A stretch of DNA of 64,000 nucleotides from Alkalimonas cellulosilytica (GCF_036325985.1 NZ_JAUHLI010000005.1:180369-244368), one strand, 5' to 3'. Positions 42,666 to 52,706 are shown, numbered from the stretch's first letter. A program made the numbers and translations. Notes: a model not told the origin generated them from the sequence alone.

Positions 42666-44945
42666 ATGTCCAAATCTTTTGCTACTCTGGCGGGAGCCAA
42701 GAGCAGTTTAGTCGCAGTGGCCATTTCTGCTGCTTTAGCTGCCCCAATCGCAGCTCATGCTTCAGAAAGTGCCGAGCCAAGCTCCAATCGTTTCATCATT
42801 CATTACAAAGCCGACCACCTGGCTCAACAAAGCATTTCATTGCGGCCGGGAGAGTCCCACGAGCAAGCAGCACTGCAGGCCTCTGCTCGTGCGCTAGAGC
42901 GTATGGGTGCGAAAACCAAGCTGATCCTTGGACCTCAACGCGCCATCGCTGCTGAATTGCCAGAAGCCGCCTTGAAGCGCTTGCAAGCAGATCCAAGCAT
43001 CGAACTGATTGAACCGGATCTGGTTCGCTACCCAATGGCGCAGGAAGTTCCGTATGGCTTTACCATGGTACAAGCCGATCAGGTCTCCGATCAATTTGCC
43101 AGCAACCAGACCGTTTGTGTCATCGACTCTGGCCTGGATCTGCCGCATGAGGATTTCCTGAGCAGCAACATCACTGGCACCAATGATCCAGGCACTGGCA
43201 ACTGGTTTGAAGCCGGTGGCCCACACGGTACTCATGTTGCTGGTACCATTGCTGCTTTGAATAATGATGTCGGTATTGTTGGCGTGCTGCCAAATGGCGA
43301 AGTCAAACTGCATATTGTGAAAGTCTTTAATGCCGCTGGCTGGGGTTACTCATCCTCATTAGTCAATGCCATTAACGTCTGTGCTCAAAATGGCTCAACC
43401 GTAGTCAATATGAGCTTAGGTGGCGCAGGCTCGAGCGTGGCTGAGCGCAATGCCATGCAAAGTATTTACGACTCCGGCGTGCTGTTGGTGGCTGCGGCTG
43501 GAAACGGTGGTAATACCGCCCTGTCTTACCCTGCCTCCTACGACTCAGTCATTTCAGTCGCTGCAGTGGATAGCAGCAAAACACTGGCCGGCTTCTCACA
43601 ACGTAATGCGCAGGTCGAATTGGCAGCTCCTGGGGTTGACGTACGTTCAACCTATCCGGAAGGGACAGGTGTTGAGTCGCTGCTGTCAGTCAATGGCGTT
43701 GCCTTTAATCCAAACCCTATCTCTGGCGCTGGCTCAGGCAGCATGACGGCAGAAATTGCCAGCTGTGGTCTGGGCTTAACCACCTGTGATGATATGGTGG
43801 GTAAAATTTGCTTGATGGAGCGTGGACAGGTGTCTTTCGCCCAAAAAGTTGAGTCCTGTCAGGATGGTGGCGGTGTAGCAGCCATTATCTACAACAACGA
43901 GCCAGGTAATTTCAGTGGCACTGTCGGTGACAACCCAACCACCACCATTCCAGCAGTAAGTTTGTCGCAAGAAGAAGGCAACGTATTGATGGGGCAACTG
44001 GGTGATGTAGCTAACTTTACCTCAGGTGCCAGCAATTATGGCCTGATGAGCGGTACCTCAATGGCATCACCGCACGTTGCAGGTGTTGCCGCTCTGGTAT
44101 GGAGCCACTTCCCACAATGTACCAATGCCGAAATTCGTGCTGCGCTGGCTGCTTCTGCGGAAGATTTGGGAGCACCAGGCCGTGATACCTCTTATGGCTG
44201 GGGTTTGGTACAGGCAAAAGACGCGGTGGATTATTTGACCGCTAATGGCTGTGAAGGTGCTGATTTACCGGATGACCCGGTAGACCCGGATCCAGAGCCA
44301 GGCACCGAGCTGCAAAATGGTGTCCCGGTAACCGGCCTGTCTGGCGGCACCGGTGAACAATTATCCTTCACCATGCAGCTGCCTGCTGATGCCAGCGATT
44401 TGGCCTTTGTGATGTCTGGCGGCACCGGTGATGCAGACTTGTATGTGAAGTTTGGCTCAGCGCCAACCCTCAGCGATTACGATTGCCGGCCATTCCGCTT
44501 TGGCAACGAAGAGCGTTGTGATTTTGCCACGCCGCAAGAAGGTACCTGGCATGTGATGATCAATGGCTATACTGCTTTTAGTGGTGTTAGCCTGGTAGGA
44601 AGCTTCACTGCACCGGAAGAGCCGGACGAGCCGGATGTACCAGATGCTGGCGGTTATGTTGTAAACAACATCAGCATTGATCGTCGTGCCTGGGATTACT
44701 ACAGTGTGGATGTGCCAGCCGGTGCAACCAGCCTGGTGGTTGAAATCTCTGGTGGCCGCGGTGATGCCGATTTGCATGTCCGTCACGGTGCTGTGCCAAC
44801 AGCAACGCAGTTCGACTGCAAACCTGGCACCAACGGCAACAACGAAACCTGTACCTTTACTAACCCAACAGCTGGAACCTGGCACATTGGTCTGCATGCC
44901 TTCCGTGCAGTCAGTGGCATGAAGCTGGAAGTACGGTACGAGTAA
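42666..44945 (+). CDS. Secreted subtilisin-like serine protease with PA and two PPC domains
   Basis: Protein of 759 residues. A signal peptide (about 1-32, ending AAHA) is followed by an I9-type propeptide (about 40-122), then the S8 catalytic domain with Asp154 (VIDSGLD), His187 (HGTHVAG) and Ser465 (GTSMASPHVAG). A protease-associated domain is inserted at about 340-450, between the oxyanion Asn region (AAAGNGG) and the serine. Asp/Pro-rich linkers join two C-terminal prepeptidase (PPC) domains (about 550-640, 655-757), each with the GGTGDADLYV- or GGRGDADLHV-type core. Such enzymes are exported, matured by cleavage and digest external protein. GGGAGG precedes the ATG. Confidence 0.95.
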   Translation: MSKSFATLAGAKSSLVAVAISAALAAPIAAHASESAEPSSNRFIIHYKADHLAQQSISLRPGESHEQAALQASARALERMGAKTKLILGPQRAIAAELPEAALKRLQADPSIELIEPDLVRYPMAQEVPYGFTMVQADQVSDQFASNQTVCVIDSGLDLPHEDFLSSNITGTNDPGTGNWFEAGGPHGTHVAGTIAALNNDVGIVGVLPNGEVKLHIVKVFNAAGWGYSSSLVNAINVCAQNGSTVVNMSLGGAGSSVAERNAMQSIYDSGVLLVAAAGNGGNTALSYPASYDSVISVAAVDSSKTLAGFSQRNAQVELAAPGVDVRSTYPEGTGVESLLSVNGVAFNPNPISGAGSGSMTAEIASCGLGLTTCDDMVGKICLMERGQVSFAQKVESCQDGGGVAAIIYNNEPGNFSGTVGDNPTTTIPAVSLSQEEGNVLMGQLGDVANFTSGASNYGLMSGTSMASPHVAGVAALVWSHFPQCTNAEIRAALAASAEDLGAPGRDTSYGWGLVQAKDAVDYLTANGCEGADLPDDPVDPDPEPGTELQNGVPVTGLSGGTGEQLSFTMQLPADASDLAFVMSGGTGDADLYVKFGSAPTLSDYDCRPFRFGNEERCDFATPQEGTWHVMINGYTAFSGVSLVGSFTAPEEPDEPDVPDAGGYVVNNISIDRRAWDYYSVDVPAGATSLVVEISGGRGDADLHVRHGAVPTATQFDCKPGTNGNNETCTFTNPTAGTWHIGLHAFRAVSGMKLEVRYE

Positions 44946-44970
44946 ACCCTGTCATTTCTCCCTGAAATAC

Positions 44971-45000
44971 AAAGCGCCGCTCATTGAGCGGCGCTTTTTT
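44971..45000. terminator. Strong bidirectional terminator
   Basis: A 13-bp stem (core AAAGCGCCGCTCA with its complement) closed by a short loop, with six T on the plus strand. It lies after the subtilase stop and before the convergent Na/Pi transporter gene. Confidence 0.85.
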
Positions 45001-45060
45001 ACTGGCACATCATCTATCCGATCCTACCCGCCTGTCAGGCCAGATAATCACTGATGAAAC

Positions 45061-46812
45061 CTACTGCTTGCGTGCCTGTGCCTGACCATCGATCCGCATC
45101 GCTTTCAAACGACGGCCCGATGCGGACTCATTCACATTCAGCACGTGATCACCAATACGCTCCAATCGATTGAGCATATCGATAAAGATCACACCAGCAC
45201 GCGGCGCGTACTCACCTCGTTCCAACCGATTGTAATGGTTGTTGCGGTATTCGTCGCGCAGCTTGTCGATTTTATCTTCCAGTACAATGGCGTCTTTCAG
45301 GTTAACCGCTGCAGGCTCTTTCGCCACATTGTTTTTCATCGCGACAATGGCGTGCTGCAAAGCCGTCATCATCACAGCCATTTCCTTGCTGGCATCTTCT
45401 GGCCAGGTCGACTCAGTCTCGATCATCCGCTCCGACAATTTAGACACCTGATAGTAGATATCAGCAATTCGCTCCATATCGTTGATCATGGTCTGCATAA
45501 AGCGAATGCGTTCCGTCATCCAGTGTTCCAGATTGGTGTGCTCACTGACCCGTACCAGATAATCAGAGATTTCCACTTCCAACTGATCGGTCGCATCCTC
45601 GTATTTTTGGATTTTTTCCATCAGTTTCTCGCGGTTATTCCCTGGCTCAAACAGCAACTCAGTAACCGACTCATGCATTTTTTCCACTACACCGGCGAAC
45701 TGCTGAATTTCTTTCTGTGCCTGGGCGACCGATAACCCTGGCGAGGTCATCACGCCGGCACTGATGTAACGCAGGTGAAATTCTTCATCCTCGCCGCCAC
45801 GATCCGGCTGAATAAATTCAACAAAACGAATCAGATAGGGCACAAAGGCAAACAACAGCACCACGTTTAATACGTTAAAGGTGGTATGGAACAAAGAGAG
45901 CGCCAGGGTAGCATTCGCGCGGGCTTCTTGTGTACTGTCCATCACCGAGACCGGGTTGCCGGTAAAATATTGCACTGCCGTGTCCATCAGGCTGAGCATC
46001 GGGAAGATGATCGCCATCATCCAGATCACCCCAACGATATTAAAGAAGAAATGGAAGCGGGCCGCCCGTTTAGCATGCACGTTGCCCACCAGGGCCGCAA
46101 TATTGGCCGTTACGGTGGTACCAATGTTCTCCCCCAGGATCATCGCTGCCGCAATCGGGAAAGATATCCAGCCTTCAAACAGCATCACCAGCGTGATAGC
46201 AGTCGCTGCCGAGGAGGATTGGGTCAGTAAGGTTAACACCGTGCCCGCAAAGACAAACAACAGCAGCGATAAATAACCGTACTCGGTAAAGGCATCCAGA
46301 AAGGCAAACATCTCCGGATTGGCACGGATATCCGGCACAGCCCCTTTGATAAACTCCAAACCAATAAACAGGATACCAAAACCAACCATGGCTTCAGCAA
46401 TATTGCGCAGCCGGCTGTTGTTGGAGAACAAAAAGGCAAAAAATACCCCGATGACGGCAACCGCGATCGGGGTGATCTGAAACTTAAAGCCAAACAACGC
46501 CACCATCCAGGCGGTAATGGTGGTACCGATATTGGCCCCCATAATCACGCCGGTCGATTGCACAAAGGTCAGCAAGCCAGCATTCACGAAGCTGACCGCC
46601 ATCACAGTGGTAGTGGTGGATGATTGGGTAATGGCGGTGGTGCCAAAGCCGGTCAGAACACCGGTTAAACGATTGCGGGTCATGCCGCTTAAGATGCCTT
46701 TCAGCCGGTTGCCTGCAATTTTTTGCAAGCCTTCACTGAAAATCTTCATGCCAAAAATAAAAATCCCCAGTGAGCCTACCAACTGGAGAAAATCAAACAA
46801 TGAATAACTCAT
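45061..46812 (-). CDS. Na+/phosphate cotransporter with PhoU-like domain
   Basis: NptA/YjbB-type protein of 583 residues, ATG at 46812 with AGGG upstream. Two inverted Na/Pi-cotransporter repeats (about 1-160 and 165-320) each carry the QSSS-type substrate motif: TTAITQSSTTTTVMA and LLTQSSSAATAITL. A cytoplasmic helical PhoU-like domain follows (about 360-570; QTMINDMERIADIYYQVSK and DMLNRLERIGDHVLNV). Family members move phosphate with sodium, often in export or low-affinity uptake. It lies directly after phoU in the pst block but behind a terminator, with a possible -10 (TATAAT) at 46904-46899, so it may have its own promoter. Confidence 0.9.
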   Translation of the reverse strand: MSYSLFDFLQLVGSLGIFIFGMKIFSEGLQKIAGNRLKGILSGMTRNRLTGVLTGFGTTAITQSSTTTTVMAVSFVNAGLLTFVQSTGVIMGANIGTTITAWMVALFGFKFQITPIAVAVIGVFFAFLFSNNSRLRNIAEAMVGFGILFIGLEFIKGAVPDIRANPEMFAFLDAFTEYGYLSLLLFVFAGTVLTLLTQSSSAATAITLVMLFEGWISFPIAAAMILGENIGTTVTANIAALVGNVHAKRAARFHFFFNIVGVIWMMAIIFPMLSLMDTAVQYFTGNPVSVMDSTQEARANATLALSLFHTTFNVLNVVLLFAFVPYLIRFVEFIQPDRGGEDEEFHLRYISAGVMTSPGLSVAQAQKEIQQFAGVVEKMHESVTELLFEPGNNREKLMEKIQKYEDATDQLEVEISDYLVRVSEHTNLEHWMTERIRFMQTMINDMERIADIYYQVSKLSERMIETESTWPEDASKEMAVMMTALQHAIVAMKNNVAKEPAAVNLKDAIVLEDKIDKLRDEYRNNHYNRLERGEYAPRAGVIFIDMLNRLERIGDHVLNVNESASGRRLKAMRIDGQAQARKQ

Positions 46813-46950
46813 GCGTTTTGCCCTGAATAGGCCGCTTCGATTGGTGAAATACCAGGCCGTTGCGGTCATATTTTATGCATTAGTGCAATTAAGGCGGCAT
46901 TATAGCGCCTGCATTCGGTAATAAAAATGAAATATTAGCTGATGAAGCAG

Positions 46951-46979
46951 AAAAAAGCCCAGTCGAGGTAACCAGGCTT
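46951..46979 (-). terminator. Terminator after phoU
   Basis: On the minus strand a nine-pair stem (AAGCCTGGT with ACTGGGCTT, two wobble pairs) is followed by six T. It lies 38 bases after the phoU stop, closing the pstCAB-phoU unit before the Na/Pi cotransporter gene. Confidence 0.75.
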
Positions 46980-47016
46980 AGAGAGATTTGACGCTAACTA
47001 GGCAACTAGTAAGGAT

Positions 47017-47718
47017 TTATTCGCCAGCAGCTTCCATTTCACTGCTGTCGGTGACTGCTTTGCCTTTGACAAAAAAGGCAATGTATTCAGCAATGTTTTT
47101 GCAGCGATCGCCTATCCGCTCCAGCGAGCGGACCGACCAAAGTACATTCATGATTTTTGGAATGGAACGTGGATCTTCCATCATGTAGGTCATTAACTGA
47201 CGGGTAATGGCTTCGTACTCACGATCGACTTTTTTGTCCTCGCGGTACACGGTGTAAGCAGACTCCAGATCCATCCTGGCAAAAGCATCCAGCACATCAT
47301 GCAGCATGCCACCAACATGACGGCCCATATTTTCCAGATTGACCAGCAAATCCTGCTGATGTGCGTTGAACGACTCCAGCGCTACTTTGGCAATCCGCCG
47401 TACTTCATCCCCCATCCGCTCCAGATCAGTGATGGTTTTCAGCACCGCCATAATCAGCCGTAAGTCACTGGCTGCAGGTTGACGCTTGGCAATGATGCGA
47501 TTGCACTCTTCGTCGATTTTGATTTCCCAGTTGTTCAGCTTGATATCGGTATCGATCACTTGCTGCGCTAACTCGGCATCGTTGTGGCTGATAGCACTCA
47601 GCGCATCCTGCAGCTGTTGCTCCAGCAAACCACCCATTGCCATCACGTGGTTACGAACCCGCTCCATTTCCTCATTGAACTGACTGGAAATGTGTTTTGA
47701 TAAATTCAGTTTGTCCAT
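47017..47718 (-). CDS. phoU: Phosphate-signalling regulator PhoU
   Basis: Cytosolic protein of 233 residues made of two PhoU three-helix repeats. It links the Pst transporter to PhoR and represses the Pho response when phosphate is ample. ATG at 47718 (AGGAG upstream) starts MDKLNLSKHISSQFNEEMER. Metal-cluster motifs are seen in TDLERMGDEVRRIAK and RSLERIGDRCKNIAE, the two ExxxDxxxR-like repeats. Located 39 bases after pstB. Confidence 0.97.
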   Translation of the reverse strand: MDKLNLSKHISSQFNEEMERVRNHVMAMGGLLEQQLQDALSAISHNDAELAQQVIDTDIKLNNWEIKIDEECNRIIAKRQPAASDLRLIMAVLKTITDLERMGDEVRRIAKVALESFNAHQQDLLVNLENMGRHVGGMLHDVLDAFARMDLESAYTVYREDKKVDREYEAITRQLMTYMMEDPRSIPKIMNVLWSVRSLERIGDRCKNIAEYIAFFVKGKAVTDSSEMEAAGE

Positions 47719-47757
47719 CACCTGCTCCTTTGAGTCTGTCGGTTGATCATCAGGCAA

Positions 47758-48615
47758 TTAACCAAAGCGGCCTGTGATGTAGTCTTCGGTTTGTTTTTGC
47801 GCCGGGTTGGTAAACATCTTGTTGGTAACATCGTGTTCAATCAGGTCGCCCATGTACATAAAGGCGGTGTAATCCGACACCCGGGCTGCCTGTTGCATAT
47901 TGTGGGTGACAATTACGATGGTGTACTTGCTTTTCAGCTCGTAAATCAACTCTTCGATTTTCAGCGTCGAAATCGGATCCAGCGCCGATGCCGGTTCATC
48001 CAGCAGCAGTACCTCGGGTTCAATAGCAATAGCACGGGCAATCACCAGACGTTGCTGCTGACCGCCGGACAAACCAAAGGCATTGTCGTGCAGGCGATCT
48101 TTCACTTCGTTCCAAAGCGCCGCCCCTTTTAATGAGGTTTCAACCACCTCATCCAATACCCGCTTGTCATTGACGCCTTGCAGACGCAGCCCATAGGCCA
48201 CGTTCTCGTAAATCGTTTTTGGAAACGGGTTTGGCTTTTGAAACACCATGCCAATCTGCCGGCGCAGCTCAGCCACATCCACCTTAGGTTCGTAGATGTT
48301 CTGGCCATCCATTTTGATGGCACCTTCAATACGACAGATATCAACCAAATCGTTCATCCGGTTAAAGCAGCGCAGCAAGGTCGACTTACCACAACCTGAC
48401 GGGCCGATAAAGGCAGTGACGCGCTTTTCCGGAATAGCCAGGTTGATGTTTTTCAGCGCCTGCGAGTTACCATAGTATAAATTCAGGTTTTCTACCGTCA
48501 GTTTAATTTTTTCATCCGCCAGGCTCAGCTCTGGCTCATTTTTCATTACATCATCGTTCTTCATTGTCATCTTCTCTGCAGACTGAGTGGATTTTGCTTG
48601 CGTATTCATTTGCAT
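47758..48615 (-). CDS. pstB: Phosphate ABC transporter ATPase PstB
   Basis: Energising subunit of the high-affinity phosphate importer, 285 residues from ATG at 48615, chosen because GGGAG is eight bases upstream (a GTG at 48624 is too close to it). Walker A is GPSGCGKSTLLR, the signature LSGGQQQR and Walker B VLLLDEPASALDP; the PstB-specific NRMNDLVDICRIEG is also seen. An N-terminal extension of about 35 polar residues precedes the ABC domain. Gene order is pstS-pstC-pstA-pstB-phoU. Confidence 0.97.
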   Translation of the reverse strand: MQMNTQAKSTQSAEKMTMKNDDVMKNEPELSLADEKIKLTVENLNLYYGNSQALKNINLAIPEKRVTAFIGPSGCGKSTLLRCFNRMNDLVDICRIEGAIKMDGQNIYEPKVDVAELRRQIGMVFQKPNPFPKTIYENVAYGLRLQGVNDKRVLDEVVETSLKGAALWNEVKDRLHDNAFGLSGGQQQRLVIARAIAIEPEVLLLDEPASALDPISTLKIEELIYELKSKYTIVIVTHNMQQAARVSDYTAFMYMGDLIEHDVTNKMFTNPAQKQTEDYITGRFG

Positions 48616-48630
48616 TCTCGTCACTCCCGG

Positions 48631-50289
48631 TTAGTCTGAATCGCTGCGGTATTTTTCACGCAGGCGGTTACGGATGCTGATGGCCGTCATATTCAATACC
48701 ATGATCAGGGCAACCAGCGTTAAGGCTGTCGCGTACACCAGTGGCCGCGCGGCTTCAACGTTCGGGCTTTGGAAACCCACATCGTAGATATGAAAGCCTA
48801 GGTGCATGATCTGCCGATCCAGGTGAATAAAGGGGAAATTGCCATCAATCGGTAAGCTTGGAGCCAATTTCACCACGCCCACCAACATCAGTGGAGCCAC
48901 TTCACCGGCAGCACGAGCAATCGCCAGAATCAACCCGGTCATCATCGCAGGTGCCGCCAGCGGAACCACCACTTTCCACAAGGTTTCCGATTTGGTCGCT
49001 CCCAATGCCAGACTGCCCTGACGAATGGTACTTGGGATCCGTGACAAGCCTTCTTCGGTCGATACAATCACCACCGGCAAGGTTAATAATGCCAGGGTTA
49101 ACGAAGCCCAGAATAAGCCTGGTGAGCCAAAAGTCGGCGTTGGCAACGACTCCGGATAAAACAGTTGGTCTATGTTACCGCCCATAATGTAGACGAAAAA
49201 GCCCAAACCAAAGACACCGAACACGATCGACGGTACCCCGGCCAGGTTGTATACCGACACCCGGATAATTTTCAGCAGAGGCCCTTGCTTGGCGTATTCT
49301 CGCAAGTAAATTGCCGCCAGGACACCAAAGGGCGTCACAATCACCGACATCAGCAGCACCATAGTAACGGTACCAAAGATAGCCGGGAAAATACCGCCTT
49401 CGGTATTGGCCTCACGCGGCTCACCGGTTAAAAAGTGCCACAGCTCCGGGAAATAATGTCCTAGCTTTTGAAACACATTCATCTGATTCGGTGCCCAGGC
49501 ATTGACGATAATACCCACGTTCAGGTTGACTTCCTGGCCATCGGCAGTTTTCATCACCAGCGTATCCCGCTTCGCCGCGGCATACAGCTGATCCAACTCG
49601 CCACGCAGTTCAAGGAAATCGTGCTCCAATGAATCCCGCTCAATGGCGGCTTGTTGACGGAACTGCTCCAGCTGATACTCTGGTACTTCACGTAGCTCCA
49701 GCCGGCGCTCATCCAGCCTGATCCGCTCCAGTCGGTGGTTGATATCACCGATGGCGCCACGCTCAATACCACGAATTTGCTTGTATAAGTCATTCACGCG
49801 CTTGATGCGGGCTGGCAAGTGCTCCAACACAGCATCGCCTTCAGCAATGACCTGATCAGCTTCCAGTAAGCGTACTGGCAAACCATAGAAGTTCCCCCAC
49901 TCGCGCCGCTCGAGTGCCAGGGCATTTTTCGGGTACTCGCGCTTCAGTACATGCGGCTGCAGGAACCAGCGAAAATCACGGCCAAACACATCCCGGTTAC
50001 CAACTTTCAGTAAATAACGGGTGATCAGTGGGTCATCACCTTCCAGCTTAACGCCAGCATCACGAATGACGTTGCTGGCCAGTGTCTGGCTTCGGACCTG
50101 CTCACCCATCACCACAGTCTGACGCTCTCCGTCCAGCACCGTTAGCTGCACGATATCGGCCGGCCAGAAGTGGCTGAAACCACGTACTGCAATTAATGTC
50201 AGCAACCCTATTACCATCACCAGGCTCAGCGCCAGCGCACCGGCGTTTAGCCAAATCCATGGAGTTCCGCTTCGAAACCAAGCTCTCAT
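48631..50289 (-). CDS. pstA: Phosphate ABC transporter permease PstA, long form
   Basis: Inner-membrane permease of 552 residues, ATG at 50289 (GGAG upstream). Classical PstA is about 290-300 residues; here about 260 residues of periplasmic sequence are inserted between the first helix (residues about 13-35) and the permease core. The insert has a helical coiled-coil-like part (about 150-230; RLERIRLDERRLELREVPEY). The core holds the usual permease blocks (TVTMVLLMSVIVTPFGVLAAIYLREYA in outline; SLALGATKSETLWKVVVPLA). Long PstA proteins occur in Pseudomonas and Shewanella relatives. The extra domain's role is unknown. Confidence 0.93.
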   Translation of the reverse strand: MRAWFRSGTPWIWLNAGALALSLVMVIGLLTLIAVRGFSHFWPADIVQLTVLDGERQTVVMGEQVRSQTLASNVIRDAGVKLEGDDPLITRYLLKVGNRDVFGRDFRWFLQPHVLKREYPKNALALERREWGNFYGLPVRLLEADQVIAEGDAVLEHLPARIKRVNDLYKQIRGIERGAIGDINHRLERIRLDERRLELREVPEYQLEQFRQQAAIERDSLEHDFLELRGELDQLYAAAKRDTLVMKTADGQEVNLNVGIIVNAWAPNQMNVFQKLGHYFPELWHFLTGEPREANTEGGIFPAIFGTVTMVLLMSVIVTPFGVLAAIYLREYAKQGPLLKIIRVSVYNLAGVPSIVFGVFGLGFFVYIMGGNIDQLFYPESLPTPTFGSPGLFWASLTLALLTLPVVIVSTEEGLSRIPSTIRQGSLALGATKSETLWKVVVPLAAPAMMTGLILAIARAAGEVAPLMLVGVVKLAPSLPIDGNFPFIHLDRQIMHLGFHIYDVGFQSPNVEAARPLVYATALTLVALIMVLNMTAISIRNRLREKYRSDSD

Positions 50290-50304
50290 CTGTCTTTGCT
50301 CCAA

Positions 50305-52617
50305 TTACAGGTTGCTGTAGCGTTTACGTAAACGCTGACGTATCACTTCGGCCAGGGTATTGGCGAAGAAGGTAATAACAAAAAGTACCAGTGCTGCCAG
50401 GAACAGAACCCGGAAGTGGGTGCTGCCGACAGCGGTTTCCGGTAGCTCTACCGCGATATTGGCCGATAAGGTCCGCATGCCTTCAAAGATATTGAAGTTC
50501 ACCACAGGGCTGTTGCCGGTCGCCATCAGGACGATCATGGTTTCACCTACCGCACGACCAAAACCCACCATCACGGCCGAGAAAATACCCGGGCTGGCAG
50601 TAGGTATCACCACACCCATCACGGTTTGCCACGGGGTAGCACCCAACGCCAATGATCCCTGAGTTAAGTGTTTAGGGACATTAAAGACCGCATCTTCTGC
50701 AATCGAGAAGATGGTTGGGATCACCGCAAAACCCATCGCAATGCCAACCACCAGCGCATTCCGCTGATCGTAGGTAATACCGGTTTCAGTAAACCATTGC
50801 CGCATGCTGCCATCAAAAAATGCCAGTTCAATCGCCGGGCTCACGCTGACACAAAGCCAGCCGACCAGCAAAATAACCGGAATTAAGATAACTGCTTCCC
50901 AACCACCGGGCACCCGGTGGCGGATGGCCGCAGGAAAGAAACGCCAGGCATAAGCCATCAACAGCATGGCGACCGGCATCAAAATGAGGATAGAAAAGAC
51001 TGCTGGCAGGTTGTCTTCAATAAAAGGTGCCAGCCACAGGCCTGCCAAAAAGCCCAGAATAACCGTCGGCAAAGCTTCCATGATTTCAATGGTCGGTTTA
51101 ACCTTACCGCGCAGTTTCGGCGACATAAAGTAAGCCGTATATATGGCCCCCATAATGGCCAAAGGCATGGCAAACAACATGGCAAAGAAAGCGGCTTTTA
51201 AGGTACCTATGGTCAGTGGCACCAACGACATCTTGGGTTCAAATTCGTTTGAGCCCGATGAGGCCTGCCAAACATATTCAGGCTTTTGCCGGCCTTCATA
51301 CCACACCTGATTCCACAGTGAGCGGAAAGAAACATCCGGGTGGGCATTGTCCTTGTTAAAGAAGTGCGTTTTCCCCGTGGTATCCTGCACGTAAAAAGCG
51401 GTATTAATCGGTGAAATGGCTACTTTATCTGCCGTGATGCCATTGCCAAGCGACTGCAGCAGCAAAGTACGCGACGCGGTACCATGGTGAATACCAATAT
51501 AGCCTGCATCATCCAGCACCATAAAGCCTTTACGGGTGTACTCAGCTGCAATACTGCGAATCGCAGCCGGGTGCTTTTGAAAATCCCGGATACGGGTCAG
51601 ACTAGAGACATTGTTATCATCCCGTACCAAAAACCACTGACTGACGGCACCACTGCTGGAACCAACAATAATCGAGACAGCACCGTTTAAGAACTCCATC
51701 GCGGTAATACGCTGACCCGGCTCGACCACCCGCACCGACTCGACAAAAAAAGCCTGGCTTGGATTGACGATATCGTAATAATGGATGTAGCCCTCGTTGT
51801 CGGCCACATACATATTACGAAGCGCAGAATCCAGCAGAATTTGGCTGACTGAGGCGGGCGCCGATGGCAGCTGATAGCTGGTACGCTGCACCGTGACACC
51901 ACCGGTCATAAAGTTGGTGCGAGTGGAAAAGACATTCAATCCCAACCGGCCATCGGCGGTATAGACCGCGATGCCTGTGCCATTGCGCCCTTCCTGAATA
52001 GCCATGGCTTTCAGCGGCATGCCTTGCTCATCAAGCACCAGCAAATCCTGGCCTAAGGGATACGTAATTTTCGGCGTCACCAATCGGACATCATCTGGAT
52101 AACTCAAATCATACTCATGTTTCGCAACCGTACCTTTGCCGTTGTTAAGACCAAACAACAACAACCCTGAGCGGGCATGACCAGCAGCAAAAGCAGTGAT
52201 TTCAGTCTCATCTGGCAAGCTCAGATACTCGGTTTTATTGTCGGAGCCATCAAGAGTATTGAAGAAATGCAAGCGCCCCTGATTGGTAGCCATCAGACCG
52301 ATGCCATTGTAGCGCTCCAGGGTAGAATGCAGAACCTGCTCATTTTGCATCAAGGGCACTTGGAAACTTTGACTGTGTTCCACTTTGGCCGAAGAGAATA
52401 TCGGCCCGACTTCTGAGAACAGGTAGATAAAGATGGTCGCCAGCGCGATCACCACACTGATACCAGCCAGGCCAATACCGTATTTGGAGATGCCATCTTT
52501 AATGCCTCGCCAGCGCCGCAGGCGGGCCCGTTTCTCGCCGGATGGCAGCAAGGATTTTACTGAAACCTGCGCCTTGCCGGGTGAACTCACATCTGATGTT
52601 TGCATTGCATAATCCAT
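50305..52617 (-). CDS. pstC: Phosphate ABC transporter permease PstC, long form
   Basis: Permease of about 770 residues; classical PstC has about 320. After a cytoplasmic tail and one membrane helix (about 50-72) comes a periplasmic domain of about 380 residues with repeating beta segments (RLHFFNTLDGSDNKTEYLSL, YVADNEGYIHYYDIV, GSSSGAVSQWFLV) that read like a WD40/beta-propeller. The permease core follows (AMPLAIMGAIYTAYFMSP; SLALGATPWQTVMGVVIPTA). Start is uncertain: ATG at 52617 or 52605, with no clear ribosome site. It lies behind its own Pho-box-like promoter and the pstS terminator. Confidence 0.9.
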   Translation of the reverse strand: MDYAMQTSDVSSPGKAQVSVKSLLPSGEKRARLRRWRGIKDGISKYGIGLAGISVVIALATIFIYLFSEVGPIFSSAKVEHSQSFQVPLMQNEQVLHSTLERYNGIGLMATNQGRLHFFNTLDGSDNKTEYLSLPDETEITAFAAGHARSGLLLFGLNNGKGTVAKHEYDLSYPDDVRLVTPKITYPLGQDLLVLDEQGMPLKAMAIQEGRNGTGIAVYTADGRLGLNVFSTRTNFMTGGVTVQRTSYQLPSAPASVSQILLDSALRNMYVADNEGYIHYYDIVNPSQAFFVESVRVVEPGQRITAMEFLNGAVSIIVGSSSGAVSQWFLVRDDNNVSSLTRIRDFQKHPAAIRSIAAEYTRKGFMVLDDAGYIGIHHGTASRTLLLQSLGNGITADKVAISPINTAFYVQDTTGKTHFFNKDNAHPDVSFRSLWNQVWYEGRQKPEYVWQASSGSNEFEPKMSLVPLTIGTLKAAFFAMLFAMPLAIMGAIYTAYFMSPKLRGKVKPTIEIMEALPTVILGFLAGLWLAPFIEDNLPAVFSILILMPVAMLLMAYAWRFFPAAIRHRVPGGWEAVILIPVILLVGWLCVSVSPAIELAFFDGSMRQWFTETGITYDQRNALVVGIAMGFAVIPTIFSIAEDAVFNVPKHLTQGSLALGATPWQTVMGVVIPTASPGIFSAVMVGFGRAVGETMIVLMATGNSPVVNFNIFEGMRTLSANIAVELPETAVGSTHFRVLFLAALVLFVITFFANTLAEVIRQRLRKRYSNL

Positions 52618-52648
52618 GTAATGAGTTGGACAAAATTGGATGCTCGCC

Positions 52649-52682
52649 ACTGTAACGCAGCTTTATTTCAGAAATATGACAG
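52649..52682 (-). promoter_or_regulatory. Pho box and -10 element before pstC
   Basis: On the minus strand CTGTCAT (52682-52676) and CTGAAAT (52671-52665) are 11 bp apart, and exactly 10 bp later stands TACAGT (52654-52649), a fair -10. The heptamers overlap the hairpin at 52663-52705. The second repeat is degenerate, so this site is weaker than the others. Confidence 0.55.
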
Positions 52683-52705
52683 CTGCCGTCATATTTCTGA
52701 AATAA
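52663..52705. repeat. 18-bp perfect hairpin between pstS and pstC
   Basis: Arms at 52663-52680 and 52688-52705 are perfectly complementary (core TTTCAGAAATATGAC) with a seven-base loop. It follows the pstS terminator directly and contains one Pho heptamer in each orientation. It could stabilise transcript ends or let PhoB bind both strands. Confidence 0.75.
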
Positions 52706-52706
52706 T

